64,000 nucleotides of DNA from Pseudomonas sp. MN1F (GTDB lineage: Bacteria > Pseudomonadota > Gammaproteobacteria > Pseudomonadales > Pseudomonadaceae), in the NCBI RefSeq assembly GCF_009391885.1, contig NZ_VZII01000021.1:1-64000 (forward strand), in the 5' to 3' direction. Every line of letters begins with the position of its first letter. The first letter of the stretch is position 1. The position numbers and the translations under genes are program-made. The notes beneath the pieces were generated by a model. The model searched no databases and had not been told where the DNA came from. It saw only the letters and a list, made by a program, of their open reading frames with translations. Of the stretch, positions 43,311-51,743 are shown one piece after another.

Positions 43311-43345
43311 AACAGGGCCAGGACGACGCCCCAAGGAGCCACGCC

Positions 43346-44401
43346 ATGACCCTCGCTACCCCCATCCCGCCTGCGGACGACATTGCCACCCTCGACCGCA
43401 TCTGGTTCACCCGCTGCCCGGTCCCCACCGCCTCGGGCATCGCCTACAAGCTCGGCTGGCTGGACGAAGAGTTCGCCCGCGACGGCCTGCCCGTCTCGAC
43501 CCTGCAGGAGGCCCGCCAGCTGGGCCATCATCACTACGATCATCAGCTCCCGGGGCTGTTTCGCGAAGGCGGCAATGTCCCGGCCCTGGCCGCCCGTGCC
43601 GCAGGTTCGCCGAGCCGCCTGATCGGTCTGACCTGGATCGAGGAATGGCAGACCATCCTGGTTCGCCCGGACTCGAACATCCGCAGTGCCGCCGACCTGC
43701 GCGGTAAGCGCCTGGCCCTGCCAGCGTGGGGCGACAGCCGCCCTGGCAGCATCGCCCGGGCCATGAGCCTGCAGGGCTACAAGGGCGCGCTGGCCTCGGC
43801 TGGGCTGCACCTGGACGACGTGCAACTGGTGGAGGTGGCATTGCTCGACCAGGCCGACGCAAGTACCCCGCAGCTGGGCCTGCAGCGCCTGTGGTCGGGG
43901 CTCGATTACCTGGCACGCGGCGAGGTGGATGCCGTCTACGTCAAAGGCGCTGCGGCGGCCGATGCGGCACGCCGCCTGGGCCTGGTGGTGGGGGTCGATC
44001 TCGACCTGCTGCCCGACCCAAGCCAGCGCATCAACAACGGCACGCCCCGGCCGATCACCGTGCACCAGAGCCTGGTCGACAACCATTACGAGCTGGTGGT
44101 GCGCTTCCTCGCCCAGACCCTGCGTGCTGCCGAGTGGGCCGCCGGTAACCGCGAGGCGCTCAATCGCTTCCTTGAAGACGAGACCCGCGCCGGCAGCCAG
44201 GGCGTGGCCGAGGCCTACCGCGGCGAGTACCACACCACCTTGGCACCGGACCTTTCTGCACAGCGCCTGGATTTCCTAGGCAAGCAAAAGACCTTCCTGT
44301 ACCTGCACGGCTTCCTGGAAGGCGATTTCGATATCGCCGAATGGGTCGATCCGCGCCCCCTGCAAGCTGCCCGACAACTGCTGGCCCAGCGCCGCGCCTG
44401 A
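43346..44401 (+). CDS. DszB-like desulfinase candidate (third copy)
   Basis: This 351-residue cytoplasmic protein starts at ATG 43346 behind AAGGAG. The longer frame upstream crosses the promoter region and is rejected. Cys24 in FTRCPVPTASG aligns with DszB Cys27. His63 and Arg73 in HYDHQLPGLFREGG align with His60 and Arg70, with the same spacing. It is more distant from the tandem pair at 34650-36769 than those are from each other, and it has a ten-residue N-terminal extension. It heads the unit that continues with an aldolase-like protein, an LLM monooxygenase and a peptide-type importer. Confidence 0.8.
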   Translation: MTLATPIPPADDIATLDRIWFTRCPVPTASGIAYKLGWLDEEFARDGLPVSTLQEARQLGHHHYDHQLPGLFREGGNVPALAARAAGSPSRLIGLTWIEEWQTILVRPDSNIRSAADLRGKRLALPAWGDSRPGSIARAMSLQGYKGALASAGLHLDDVQLVEVALLDQADASTPQLGLQRLWSGLDYLARGEVDAVYVKGAAAADAARRLGLVVGVDLDLLPDPSQRINNGTPRPITVHQSLVDNHYELVVRFLAQTLRAAEWAAGNREALNRFLEDETRAGSQGVAEAYRGEYHTTLAPDLSAQRLDFLGKQKTFLYLHGFLEGDFDIAEWVDPRPLQAARQLLAQRRA

Positions 44402-44422
44402 CCCCGTATCCGGAGAATCGAC

Positions 44423-45154
44423 ATGACCGTACTGATCAACGAACGCCCCGTCACCGCCGAACTGCAAACCTTCATCGACCAGGTGGTCGCCGAGGCCGAG
44501 GCCGCTTTCACCGTATTCCGCGAAACCAACACCATCACCGCCAACGGCACCGTGGGCTTCATCGAGCGCTTGCCGGGCGAGGAGTTGCTGGTGTCGGTGA
44601 ACTACGGTGGCCCATGGAACCAGCGCAAGCCGCTGCAGGCCACCGTCACCGACTTTGCCGGCAACGTCATCGTCGGCAAGGGCAAGGGCGGGTTGGGGCG
44701 TTACACCAAGCTGTTCCAGACCCACGCCGACGTCACCACCGTGTCCCATGTGCACAGCCCGTACCTTGGCGCCTGGGCCCAGACCCACCGCACCTTGCCG
44801 TTCCACTATGTGCCGGTGCAGCGCTACCAGCTGGCCCGCGAACTGCCGGTGTACATCGATCGCCGGCAGGCAGAAGTGGACTTCATCCTGGAAAAGATCG
44901 CCGAAAACCCGTTCAACCTGGCGATTCTCGAAGCCAATGGCGGCTCCACCGTGTGGGGCAAGCAGGGCCTGCGTGCCACTGCCGAGTTCATCCTGCTGCT
45001 GGAGGAGGGCGCGCAGATCCAGCTGCTTGCCGATGCCCTCGGTGGCTCGCGGCCCTACGGCCCGGGGGTGCTCACCCAGCAATGGAAGATGAGCGGTCTG
45101 TACGAGCGGGCGACCGAGCTGGGCCTGGTGCCCGGCAGCGACCGGCGCAGCTGA
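44423..45154 (+). CDS. Class II aldolase/adducin-like protein with a missing zinc ligand
   Basis: This 243-residue protein of the class II aldolase fold has the expected zinc-binding His-x-His in TTVSHVHSPYLGAW near residue 112. A further region is QTHRTLPFHYVPV. In classical family members a third histidine lies in a LLRNHG...WGK motif. Here the matching stretch is ILEANGGSTVWGKQG, with Asn for His. The metal site is therefore incomplete or uses another ligand. It may cleave or epimerise a carbon-sulfur intermediate; no such role is established. It starts 22 bases after the DszB-like stop with a GGAG ribosome site. Confidence 0.78.
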   Translation: MTVLINERPVTAELQTFIDQVVAEAEAAFTVFRETNTITANGTVGFIERLPGEELLVSVNYGGPWNQRKPLQATVTDFAGNVIVGKGKGGLGRYTKLFQTHADVTTVSHVHSPYLGAWAQTHRTLPFHYVPVQRYQLARELPVYIDRRQAEVDFILEKIAENPFNLAILEANGGSTVWGKQGLRATAEFILLLEEGAQIQLLADALGGSRPYGPGVLTQQWKMSGLYERATELGLVPGSDRRS

Positions 45155-45161
45155 TTCGGTT

Positions 45162-45184
45162 TGCGGGGCGCAACGCGCCCCGCA
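45162..45184 (+). terminator. Intercistronic hairpin
   Basis: TGCGGGGCGC-AAC-GCGCCCCGCA is a 10-bp perfect stem with a three-base loop between the aldolase-like gene and the LLM gene. No U-tract follows, so it is more likely an attenuator or RNA-stability element. Confidence 0.45.
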
Positions 45185-45226
45185 GGCCTGCTGGCCAACC
45201 TCTCATCCAACGCAAGGACCCCCCAC

Positions 45227-46414
45227 ATGGCGGTAAAGATCCTCTGGTACCTCACCACCCCCGACGGCCCCTATCCCTGGGAGCCGGAAGGGCGCTGGAA
45301 CACCGACTTCCAGCACCTCAAGCAACTGGCCGTGGCGGCCGACCGCCTGGGCTATTACGGCTCGCTGCTCGGCTCCAGCCCAAACGAAAGCCTGGCCGTG
45401 TCGGCGGCCTTGATCGATGCCACCTCGCGCCTGCGTTTCCTGGTTGCCCAGCATCCAGGTGAGCTATCGCCAGCGGTGCTGGCCAAGTGGGCGCTGACCT
45501 TTGACCAGTTCTCCAACGGCCGCCTGTTGTTCAATGTGGTCAATGGCAACGACGCCGGCCTGGCGACGCTGGGCGTGCATTACCCGCACGATGAGCGCTA
45601 CGACTTCAGCCTGGAGTACTGGCGCGCCTTCCAGGCCTTCTATGCGGGTGAAACCGACGGCTATGACGGGCGCTACGTGAAGCTGTCGCCGCGTTCCCCG
45701 GCAGCGGCCCGGCACCCCTTGGGCGGCTGGCACCCGCCTCGGCAAACGCCCGGCATCCCGCTGTGGGGCGCGGGCACGTCGGCCCCAGGCGTGGCCCACT
45801 CGGTGCAATTGCTCGACGTCTACCTGAGCTTTGCCGACACTCCGCAGAAGCTCGGTGACAAGTTCCGCCGCGTGGCGGAGCAGGCGGCGAAGATCGGCCG
45901 CGAGCTGACCTATGGCACGCGCCTGCAGGTCATTGTCCGCGAGACCGAGGAAGAAGCCTGGGCCCATGCCGAACGGTTGTTGCAGCGCACCTCGTTGGCC
46001 ACGGCGCGGGCCGCCATCGAGCGTCAACTGCCGCCAGGCCAGACCCTGGACAGCTATGTCAGTGACGACCCGCGCATCCAGCGCAACCTCGACAGCATCC
46101 GCGCCGGGCGCCTGCCCACGGCGCGCGAGCTGGAGATCTATCCCAATGTCTGGCTCGGCCCCAGCCTGTTCGGTTTCAACCTGCTCGGTCCAGCCGCAGG
46201 TACTTACCTGGTCGGTAGCGCCGAGCAGGTCGCCGCACGCATCCGTGAGTACGAAGCGCAGGGCACTTCAGCGTTCATCCTGTCGGGCTTCCCGCTGATC
46301 GACGAGGCGCAACGGGTGGCCGACCTGCTGTTCCCGCTGCTGGAGCTGGACCACGGCTTCGAGGTGCCACGCCTGGGCGCGGCAAGCACGCCGCGCGTGG
46401 CGCAACCTGCCTGA
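45227..46414 (+). CDS. SsuD-like FMNH2-dependent monooxygenase (LLM family)
   Basis: This 395-residue luciferase-like protein starts at ATG 45227 behind AAGGA. It has the SsuD-type motifs VAADRLGYYGSLLGSSPNES, LIDATSRLRFLVAQHPGEL, FDQFSNGRLLFNVVNGND and PLWGAGTSAPGVAHSVQLLD. The C-terminal GTYLVGSAEQVAARIREYEA and FILSGFPLIDEA are typical of alkanesulfonate monooxygenases. It differs from the other three LLM proteins in its N-terminus (VKILWYLTTPDGPYPWEP) and likely in substrate. It sits between the aldolase-like gene and the importer genes, 10 bases before the binding protein. Confidence 0.88.
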   Translation: MAVKILWYLTTPDGPYPWEPEGRWNTDFQHLKQLAVAADRLGYYGSLLGSSPNESLAVSAALIDATSRLRFLVAQHPGELSPAVLAKWALTFDQFSNGRLLFNVVNGNDAGLATLGVHYPHDERYDFSLEYWRAFQAFYAGETDGYDGRYVKLSPRSPAAARHPLGGWHPPRQTPGIPLWGAGTSAPGVAHSVQLLDVYLSFADTPQKLGDKFRRVAEQAAKIGRELTYGTRLQVIVRETEEEAWAHAERLLQRTSLATARAAIERQLPPGQTLDSYVSDDPRIQRNLDSIRAGRLPTARELEIYPNVWLGPSLFGFNLLGPAAGTYLVGSAEQVAARIREYEAQGTSAFILSGFPLIDEAQRVADLLFPLLELDHGFEVPRLGAASTPRVAQPA

Positions 46415-46424
46415 GGAGAGGGTG

Positions 46425-48002
46425 ATGAGCGAGCTGTTTTCGCGCCGGGCGTTTCTCGGCAACAGCCTGACGGTTGGCGGCGGCCTGCTGCTTGGCGGCG
46501 GGCTGCTCAGTGGCTGTGACGGCGGGGCACCCCTGGCGACGGCGGCCAACCCACCGCAGGCGACCACCCCGGTGCGGGGCGGCCGCCTGCGGGTGGGCAT
46601 CATCGATGGCGACCAGGCGGGCAACCTCGATGCGCACAAGCCGGTGGGCGGCGGCATCATCCGCGGCTGGGCACTGTATGCCAAGTTCTGGGAGTGGAAC
46701 GCCGATGTCAGCACGCGCCTGGCGCTGGCCGAGTTTGCCGAGCCGAATGCCGATGCCAGTGCCTGGACCATCCGTATCAAGCCAGGCCTGGAGTTCCACC
46801 ATGGCAAGAGCATCAGCGCCGATGACATGCTGTTCTCGATCCTGCGCCTGACCGACCCGCAATTGGCTTCGCCGTTTGCCGGGCTGGTTGGCGCGATCGA
46901 CCGCCAGGCGCTGCGCAAGCTGGACACGCGCACCATCGAGGTCCGCTTCAAGCAGGGGCGGAGCTTCTATCCACTGGATGAAACACTGATCAGCTTTGGC
47001 GGCATCGTGCCCACCGATTATCACCCGCAGCTCAACCCGGTCGGCGCCGGGCCGTACCGGTTGAAAAGCTTCATCCCCGGCCAGCGCTCGCTCTACAGCC
47101 GTTTCGAAAACTACTACAAGCCCAACCAGCCCTACGCCGACGAGCTGGAAATCATCGAATTCAAGGACCAGGTCGCACGCGCGGCGGCGTTGCGCGCCGG
47201 GCAGATCGACGTGGCCAGCGGCGTACAGGCCGAGCACAGTGCCTTGCTCAAGGCCGACCCGCGGCTGCGCCTGTATGCCTCGCCCACCACCTCGTTCACC
47301 GGCTTCAACCTGAACCTGGCCAAGGCGCCGTTCCAGGACCTGCGCGTGCGTCAGGCGTTCCGCCTGCTGGCCGACCGCCAGGAGTTGGTGGCGCGCGGGC
47401 TGAATGGTTTTGGCCGCATTGCCAACGACCTGTACTCGCCACACGACCCGACCTACAACCACGCCATCGGCCAGCGCCCCTACGACCTCGACCAGGCGCG
47501 CTCGCTGCTGCGCCAGGCGGGGCAAGAGGATTTGCGCGTCGAGCTGACCACCACGCCGGGGGCTGGCGTCAATGCGGCATTGGTGTTCGCGCAGCAGGCA
47601 CAGAAGGCCGGGGTGCAGGTCAAGGTCAACCAGGTCGACGCCTCGGTGTTCAATGGGCCGCAGCGCGAACAGTGGCAACTGTCGCCGGGTTCGACGCCGG
47701 CGCGTGGTTTTCTCGCCACCGCGTTGCACAACGATGCGCCCCAGGCCATCTACAACCGCAGCAACTTCCACGACCCGCGCTTCACCGAGCTGTACCAGCA
47801 AGCCCTGGCCCAGCCCGATCTCGAGCGGCGCAAGGCCCTGGTGCACGAGGCCCAGGTCATCCAGCACGCACGGGGCGGGTTGTTGATCTGGGGCTTCTCG
47901 GACGTGCTCGATGCCGCCTCTGCCAAGGTCGGCGGGCTGGCCCCGGAACAAACCACTTTCGCCTCCTGGCGCTTCGATGAACTCTGGTTGAACCATGCCT
48001 GA
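46425..48002 (+). CDS. Tat-exported lipoprotein binding protein of an oligopeptide-type importer
   Basis: This 525-residue solute-binding protein of the DppA/OppA cluster starts at ATG 46425 behind GAGGAGAG. Its N-terminus combines a twin-arginine motif (SRRAFLG) with a lipobox (LLSGC), so it is probably exported folded by Tat and then lipidated. The binding domain has VGIIDGDQAGNLDAHKPVGG, WTIRIKPGLEFHHGKSISAD and VGAGPYRLKSFIPGQRSLYS. It is a paralogue of the protein at 55530-57083. It precedes two permeases and a fused ATPase, overlapping the first permease by eight bases. Confidence 0.87.
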   Translation: MSELFSRRAFLGNSLTVGGGLLLGGGLLSGCDGGAPLATAANPPQATTPVRGGRLRVGIIDGDQAGNLDAHKPVGGGIIRGWALYAKFWEWNADVSTRLALAEFAEPNADASAWTIRIKPGLEFHHGKSISADDMLFSILRLTDPQLASPFAGLVGAIDRQALRKLDTRTIEVRFKQGRSFYPLDETLISFGGIVPTDYHPQLNPVGAGPYRLKSFIPGQRSLYSRFENYYKPNQPYADELEIIEFKDQVARAAALRAGQIDVASGVQAEHSALLKADPRLRLYASPTTSFTGFNLNLAKAPFQDLRVRQAFRLLADRQELVARGLNGFGRIANDLYSPHDPTYNHAIGQRPYDLDQARSLLRQAGQEDLRVELTTTPGAGVNAALVFAQQAQKAGVQVKVNQVDASVFNGPQREQWQLSPGSTPARGFLATALHNDAPQAIYNRSNFHDPRFTELYQQALAQPDLERRKALVHEAQVIQHARGGLLIWGFSDVLDAASAKVGGLAPEQTTFASWRFDELWLNHA

Positions 48003-49074
48003 TCACGCTCACCGTTCCCCCCGCACACCCGCCTGGCTGGCCTGGTTCGTTGGCCGGCTGGGTTACGGCCTGCTGACCGCCTGGGTGATCAGCCTGGTGG
48101 TGTTCATCGCCACCCAGGCACTGCCCTCGGACCCGGCGCGGGTGATTCTCGGCCCCGATGCGCCGCTGCAAAGCATCCTCACCTTGCAGCGCCAGCTGGG
48201 GCTCGACCAACCGATCCTGATGCAATACCTGCGCTGGCTTGGCGCGGCGCTCAGCGGCGACCTGGGCACTTCGCTGGACTCACAGCTGCCAGTGGCGCAG
48301 CTGCTGTTCGGCCGGCTGGGCCATACCCTGGCCTTGCTGGCCGGAGTGCTGGCTCTGGTGGTGCCGCTGGCGCTGCTGCTGGGGGTGAGCCTGGCCTTGC
48401 GCCGCGACCGGCCGCTGGACCGCTGGGGCCTGTCGGCGCTGATCCTGCTCAAGGCCACGCCCGGCTTTTTGCTGGCCATTGGCCTGGTGCTGCTGTTTTC
48501 CATGCCCGGCATGGGTTGGTTGCCTGCAGTTTCGATCCTCGATCCGCAGCAACCGCTGTGGCGCCAGCTGCAGTTCCTGGTGCTGCCGGTGATTGCCCTG
48601 AGCCTGTCGGCGTTGCCTTACCTCACACGCATGGTGCGCGCCTCGATGATCGAAGCGCTGGAGTCCGACTACGTGGTTGCCGCACGCCTGCGGGGCATCC
48701 CCGAGCGGCGTATCGTCTGGCGCCATACGTTGCCCAACGCCCTTACCCCGGCCATCCAGGGGGTGGCGCTGACCCTGCGCACCCTGGTCGGCGGCGCGCT
48801 GCTGGCCGAGGTGATCTTCAGCTATCCCGGCATCGGCACCGCGCTCAACGCCGCGATCCAGATGCGCGACTTGCCGATGATCCAGGGCGTGGTGCTGGTC
48901 ATCACCCTGGCGGTGGTGCTGATCAACCTGCTGGCCGACCTGCTGACGGTTCTGCTTACTCCCAGGCTGCGTACCGCGCACCGGGTCAGGATGATCCGTC
49001 GCAACCGGCGCGGTATCCGCCCTTGGTGGCGGCGAACACGTAGCTCACCTGCCCAGGAGGCGCAGCATGACTGA
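47995..49074 (+). CDS. Oligopeptide-type ABC permease, DppB-like
   Basis: This 359-residue inner-membrane permease has an N-terminal helix near residues 22-42 followed by a conserved periplasmic loop (ALPSDPARVILGPDAPLQS, LGLDQPILMQYLRWLGAALS). The EAA-type loop is EALESDYVVAARLRGIPERR followed by IVWRHTLPNALTPAIQ. This is the DppB/OppB pattern. The basic C-terminal tail of about 30 residues is longer than usual. It overlaps the binding-protein gene and the next permease by eight bases each. Confidence 0.9.
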   Translation: MPDHAHRSPRTPAWLAWFVGRLGYGLLTAWVISLVVFIATQALPSDPARVILGPDAPLQSILTLQRQLGLDQPILMQYLRWLGAALSGDLGTSLDSQLPVAQLLFGRLGHTLALLAGVLALVVPLALLLGVSLALRRDRPLDRWGLSALILLKATPGFLLAIGLVLLFSMPGMGWLPAVSILDPQQPLWRQLQFLVLPVIALSLSALPYLTRMVRASMIEALESDYVVAARLRGIPERRIVWRHTLPNALTPAIQGVALTLRTLVGGALLAEVIFSYPGIGTALNAAIQMRDLPMIQGVVLVITLAVVLINLLADLLTVLLTPRLRTAHRVRMIRRNRRGIRPWWRRTRSSPAQEAQHD

Positions 49075-49894
49075 TTCGCGCTGGATGGCTGACCCGCAGG
49101 TGCGGCGCGGCGCTGTGATCACCTTGATGGTGGCCTTGCTGGCACTGCTTGGCCCGTGGCTGGCTCCGCATGCACCGACCGCCATGCTCGGGCCGGTGTT
49201 CGGCCCACCGACTGCCGACGCTCCGCTGGGGCATGACTTCCTCGGCCACGACCTGTTGTCGCGGCTGCTCAGCGGCGGCCTGTCGGTGCTCTGGATGTCG
49301 CTGGCAGCGGCGACCCTGGCCTTGCTGGTCGGCGGCAGCCTGGGCCTGCTGGCCGGTTTTTCGCGGCGCCGGCTGGACCAGGCGATCAGCTGGGCAGCGG
49401 ATGTTTCGCTGGCATTCCCGGACCTGATCCTGGTGCTGCTGATCGTCTCGATGCTGGGCCGTGCACCGTGGTTGATCGTGCTGACCGTGGCCATTGCATT
49501 TACCCCCGGGGTAGTGCGCCTGGCGCGTGGCAGCGCGGTGGCGGTGGCCGGGCAGGAGTACGTCGAGGCCGCGCAGATGATGGGTTACCCGCGCTGGCGC
49601 ATCCTGTTCAACGAGATCCTGCCGAATATCCTCACGCCGCTGCTGGTGCATTTCGGCAACATGCTGACCTGGGCCGTGGGCATGCTCTCGGGGCTGAGTT
49701 TTCTGGGCTATGGGGTGGCGCCGCCAGCGGCGGACTGGGGCCTGATGATCAACGAAAACCAGGCCGGGCTGCTGGTGCAGCCATGGGCGGTGCTGGCGCC
49801 AGCGCTGCTGATCGGCGTGTTCGCCTATGGCACCAACATTCTGGCCGAAGGCATCGGCCGGGTCAGTGCACGGATTGGGGAGATACAGCCATGA
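49067..49894 (+). CDS. Oligopeptide-type ABC permease, DppC-like
   Basis: This 275-residue permease has the OppC-type start, one helix and then PLGHDFLGHDLLSRLLSGG. Further helices and the coupling loop QEYVEAAQMMGYPRWRILFN with EILPNILTPLLVHFGNML follow. It pairs with the DppB-like subunit. It overlaps that gene by eight bases and the ATPase gene by four (ATGA), indicating tightly coupled synthesis of the complex. Confidence 0.9.
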   Translation: MTDSRWMADPQVRRGAVITLMVALLALLGPWLAPHAPTAMLGPVFGPPTADAPLGHDFLGHDLLSRLLSGGLSVLWMSLAAATLALLVGGSLGLLAGFSRRRLDQAISWAADVSLAFPDLILVLLIVSMLGRAPWLIVLTVAIAFTPGVVRLARGSAVAVAGQEYVEAAQMMGYPRWRILFNEILPNILTPLLVHFGNMLTWAVGMLSGLSFLGYGVAPPAADWGLMINENQAGLLVQPWAVLAPALLIGVFAYGTNILAEGIGRVSARIGEIQP

Positions 49895-51666
49895 ATGCAG
49901 CGTTCAAGCGGGGCAGCGAAGTCTTGCAGGTTCGCGACCTGCGCGTGGAACTGGCGGGCGAGGTCGATGTGCTGGCCAACGTCTCGTTCAGCCTGGCGGC
50001 GGGGGAAATCGTCGGCCTGGTGGGCGAGTCCGGTTCGGGCAAGACCACCCTGGCCACCGCCTTGCTGCGCCATGCCCGGCAGGGTGCGCGGATTGTCGCG
50101 GGGCATATCGCGGTGGCCGGGCAGGCGCTGCTCGAACTGCACGGCGAAGCCCTGCGCCTGGCCCGGGGCGGTATGGTCGGCTACGTCGCCCAGGACCCGG
50201 CCACGGCATTGAACCCGGCATTGCGCATTGGCACGTTGCTGCGTGAAACCCTGCTGGCGCATGAGCCGGCGCTGGCCCGGGGCGTACTTGACCGGCGCAT
50301 CGGCGAAACCCTGGTCGATGTCGGTTTGCCCGATGACCAGGGATTTCTGCGGCGCTTCCCGCATCAGCTGTCCGGCGGCCAGCAGCAGCGGGTGATGCTG
50401 GCGCTGGCGTTTGTCCTGCGGCCCAGGCTGATCGTGCTTGACGAGCCGACCACGGCGCTCGACGTCACCACCCAGGCGCATGTGCTCGATACCCTCAAGC
50501 GCCTGTGCCGCAGCCAGGGTGTGGCCGCGTTGTATGTGACCCACGACCTGGCGGTGGTGCGTGACCTGGTCGACCGGGTGATGGTCATGTACGCCGGCAG
50601 ACTGGTCGAGGTGGCCGGGCGCGACAGGCTGTTCAAGGCCCCGGCGCACCCCTACACCCGCGCCTTGCTCGCGGCCATCCCCGACATTGCCCGGCGCCAG
50701 CCGTTGCAGGCGATTGCCGGGCATGCCCCGGCCCCTGGGCAGCGTCCTCATGGCTGTGCGTTCGCGCCCCGGTGTGCCAAGCGTCGTGCCGAATGCGCGG
50801 TGATCGAACCCGCGCTGCTTGGCCACGCGCCGGACCATCAGGTGGCCTGCCTGGCGCCGCTGCGCGAGGCCATGGCCTTGCACGAAACGGTTGCTACGGT
50901 TGCCGCGACGCATGACGCAGCGCCGCTGCTGGAGATCCAAGGCCTGGATGTGGCCTATGACCGCCAGGTGCTGTTCGATGTTTCGCTCGCCGTGCGCCGG
51001 GGTGAATGCCTGGCGCTGGTCGGTGAGTCCGGCTCGGGCAAGACCAGCCTGGCCAGGGCCGTGGCGGGCCTGGGTGAAAACGTCCAAGGGCAGCTTCGCT
51101 ACGCGGGCCAACCCTTGGCATTTGCCGCCAGGCAACGTGATGTGCGGCAGCGCCACCAGATCCAGTACGTGTTCCAGAACCCGTACCGGGCGTTGAACCC
51201 ACGCCAGACCATCGCGCAAATCTTGAGCGCACCGCTGAAGCATTTCTTCGGTACCCGTGGTGTGCAGGCGCAGCGCCAGGTCGAGGCGGTGCTGGCGCGG
51301 GTATCGTTGCCGGCGAGCATTGCGCAGCTCTACCCCAACAGCCTTTCCGGTGGCGAGCGGCAGCGGGTAGCGATTGCCCGGGCACTGATCTGCCAGCCGA
51401 AGCTGCTGGTCTGCGATGAGATTACCTCGGCGCTGGACGTGTCGGTGCAGGCGTCGATCCTGGCACTGCTGCGCAGGCTTCAGGATGAAGGGCTTACGCT
51501 ATTGTTCGTGACCCATGACCTGGGCGTGGTGCGGGCGATTGCCGATCGGGTGCTGGTGTTGCGCCAGGGCCGGGTGGTGGAGCAGGGCTCGGCCGACCAG
51601 GTACTTGGGCAGCCGGTCGCCGCCTATACCCGAACGCTGATCGAGCATTCACCGAGCCTGGCGTAG
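49891..51666 (+). CDS. Fused two-domain ABC ATPase, DppD-DppF-like
   Basis: This 591-residue protein carries two complete ATPase domains, replacing separate DppD and DppF subunits. Domain 1 has Walker A LVGESGSGKTTLATAL, signature LSGGQQQRVMLALAF and Walker B LIVLDEPTTALDV. Then comes an oligopeptide/dipeptide C-terminal motif with four cysteines (CAFAPRCAKRRAECAV) that in relatives can hold an iron-sulfur cluster. Domain 2 has VGESGSGKTSLARAV, LSGGERQRVAIARALI and LLVCDEITSALDV. The start ATG 49891 overlaps the permease stop. It ends the 8.3-kb unit. Confidence 0.9.
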   Translation: MNAAFKRGSEVLQVRDLRVELAGEVDVLANVSFSLAAGEIVGLVGESGSGKTTLATALLRHARQGARIVAGHIAVAGQALLELHGEALRLARGGMVGYVAQDPATALNPALRIGTLLRETLLAHEPALARGVLDRRIGETLVDVGLPDDQGFLRRFPHQLSGGQQQRVMLALAFVLRPRLIVLDEPTTALDVTTQAHVLDTLKRLCRSQGVAALYVTHDLAVVRDLVDRVMVMYAGRLVEVAGRDRLFKAPAHPYTRALLAAIPDIARRQPLQAIAGHAPAPGQRPHGCAFAPRCAKRRAECAVIEPALLGHAPDHQVACLAPLREAMALHETVATVAATHDAAPLLEIQGLDVAYDRQVLFDVSLAVRRGECLALVGESGSGKTSLARAVAGLGENVQGQLRYAGQPLAFAARQRDVRQRHQIQYVFQNPYRALNPRQTIAQILSAPLKHFFGTRGVQAQRQVEAVLARVSLPASIAQLYPNSLSGGERQRVAIARALICQPKLLVCDEITSALDVSVQASILALLRRLQDEGLTLLFVTHDLGVVRAIADRVLVLRQGRVVEQGSADQVLGQPVAAYTRTLIEHSPSLA

Positions 51667-51693
51667 GCTGATCCTCTGCATGGCGCAATGAGC

Positions 51694-51733
51694 GCAGGCA
51701 AACAGGGCTGCATTGGCAGCCCTGTTTGCCTGC
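51694..51733. terminator. Strong bidirectional terminator
   Basis: An 18-bp perfect stem (51694-51711 and 51716-51733) with loop ATTG separates the convergent importer operon and the LLM gene. The arms include AAACAGG / CCTGTTT, giving a T-rich stem side in both directions. Confidence 0.85.
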
Positions 51734-51743
51734 AGCGTTGCAA

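Noticed and set aside
49468..49890. Upstream extension of the fused ATPase frame
   Set aside because: It overlaps the DppC-like gene in another frame; ATG 49891 has the expected four-base overlap and begins the conserved domain.
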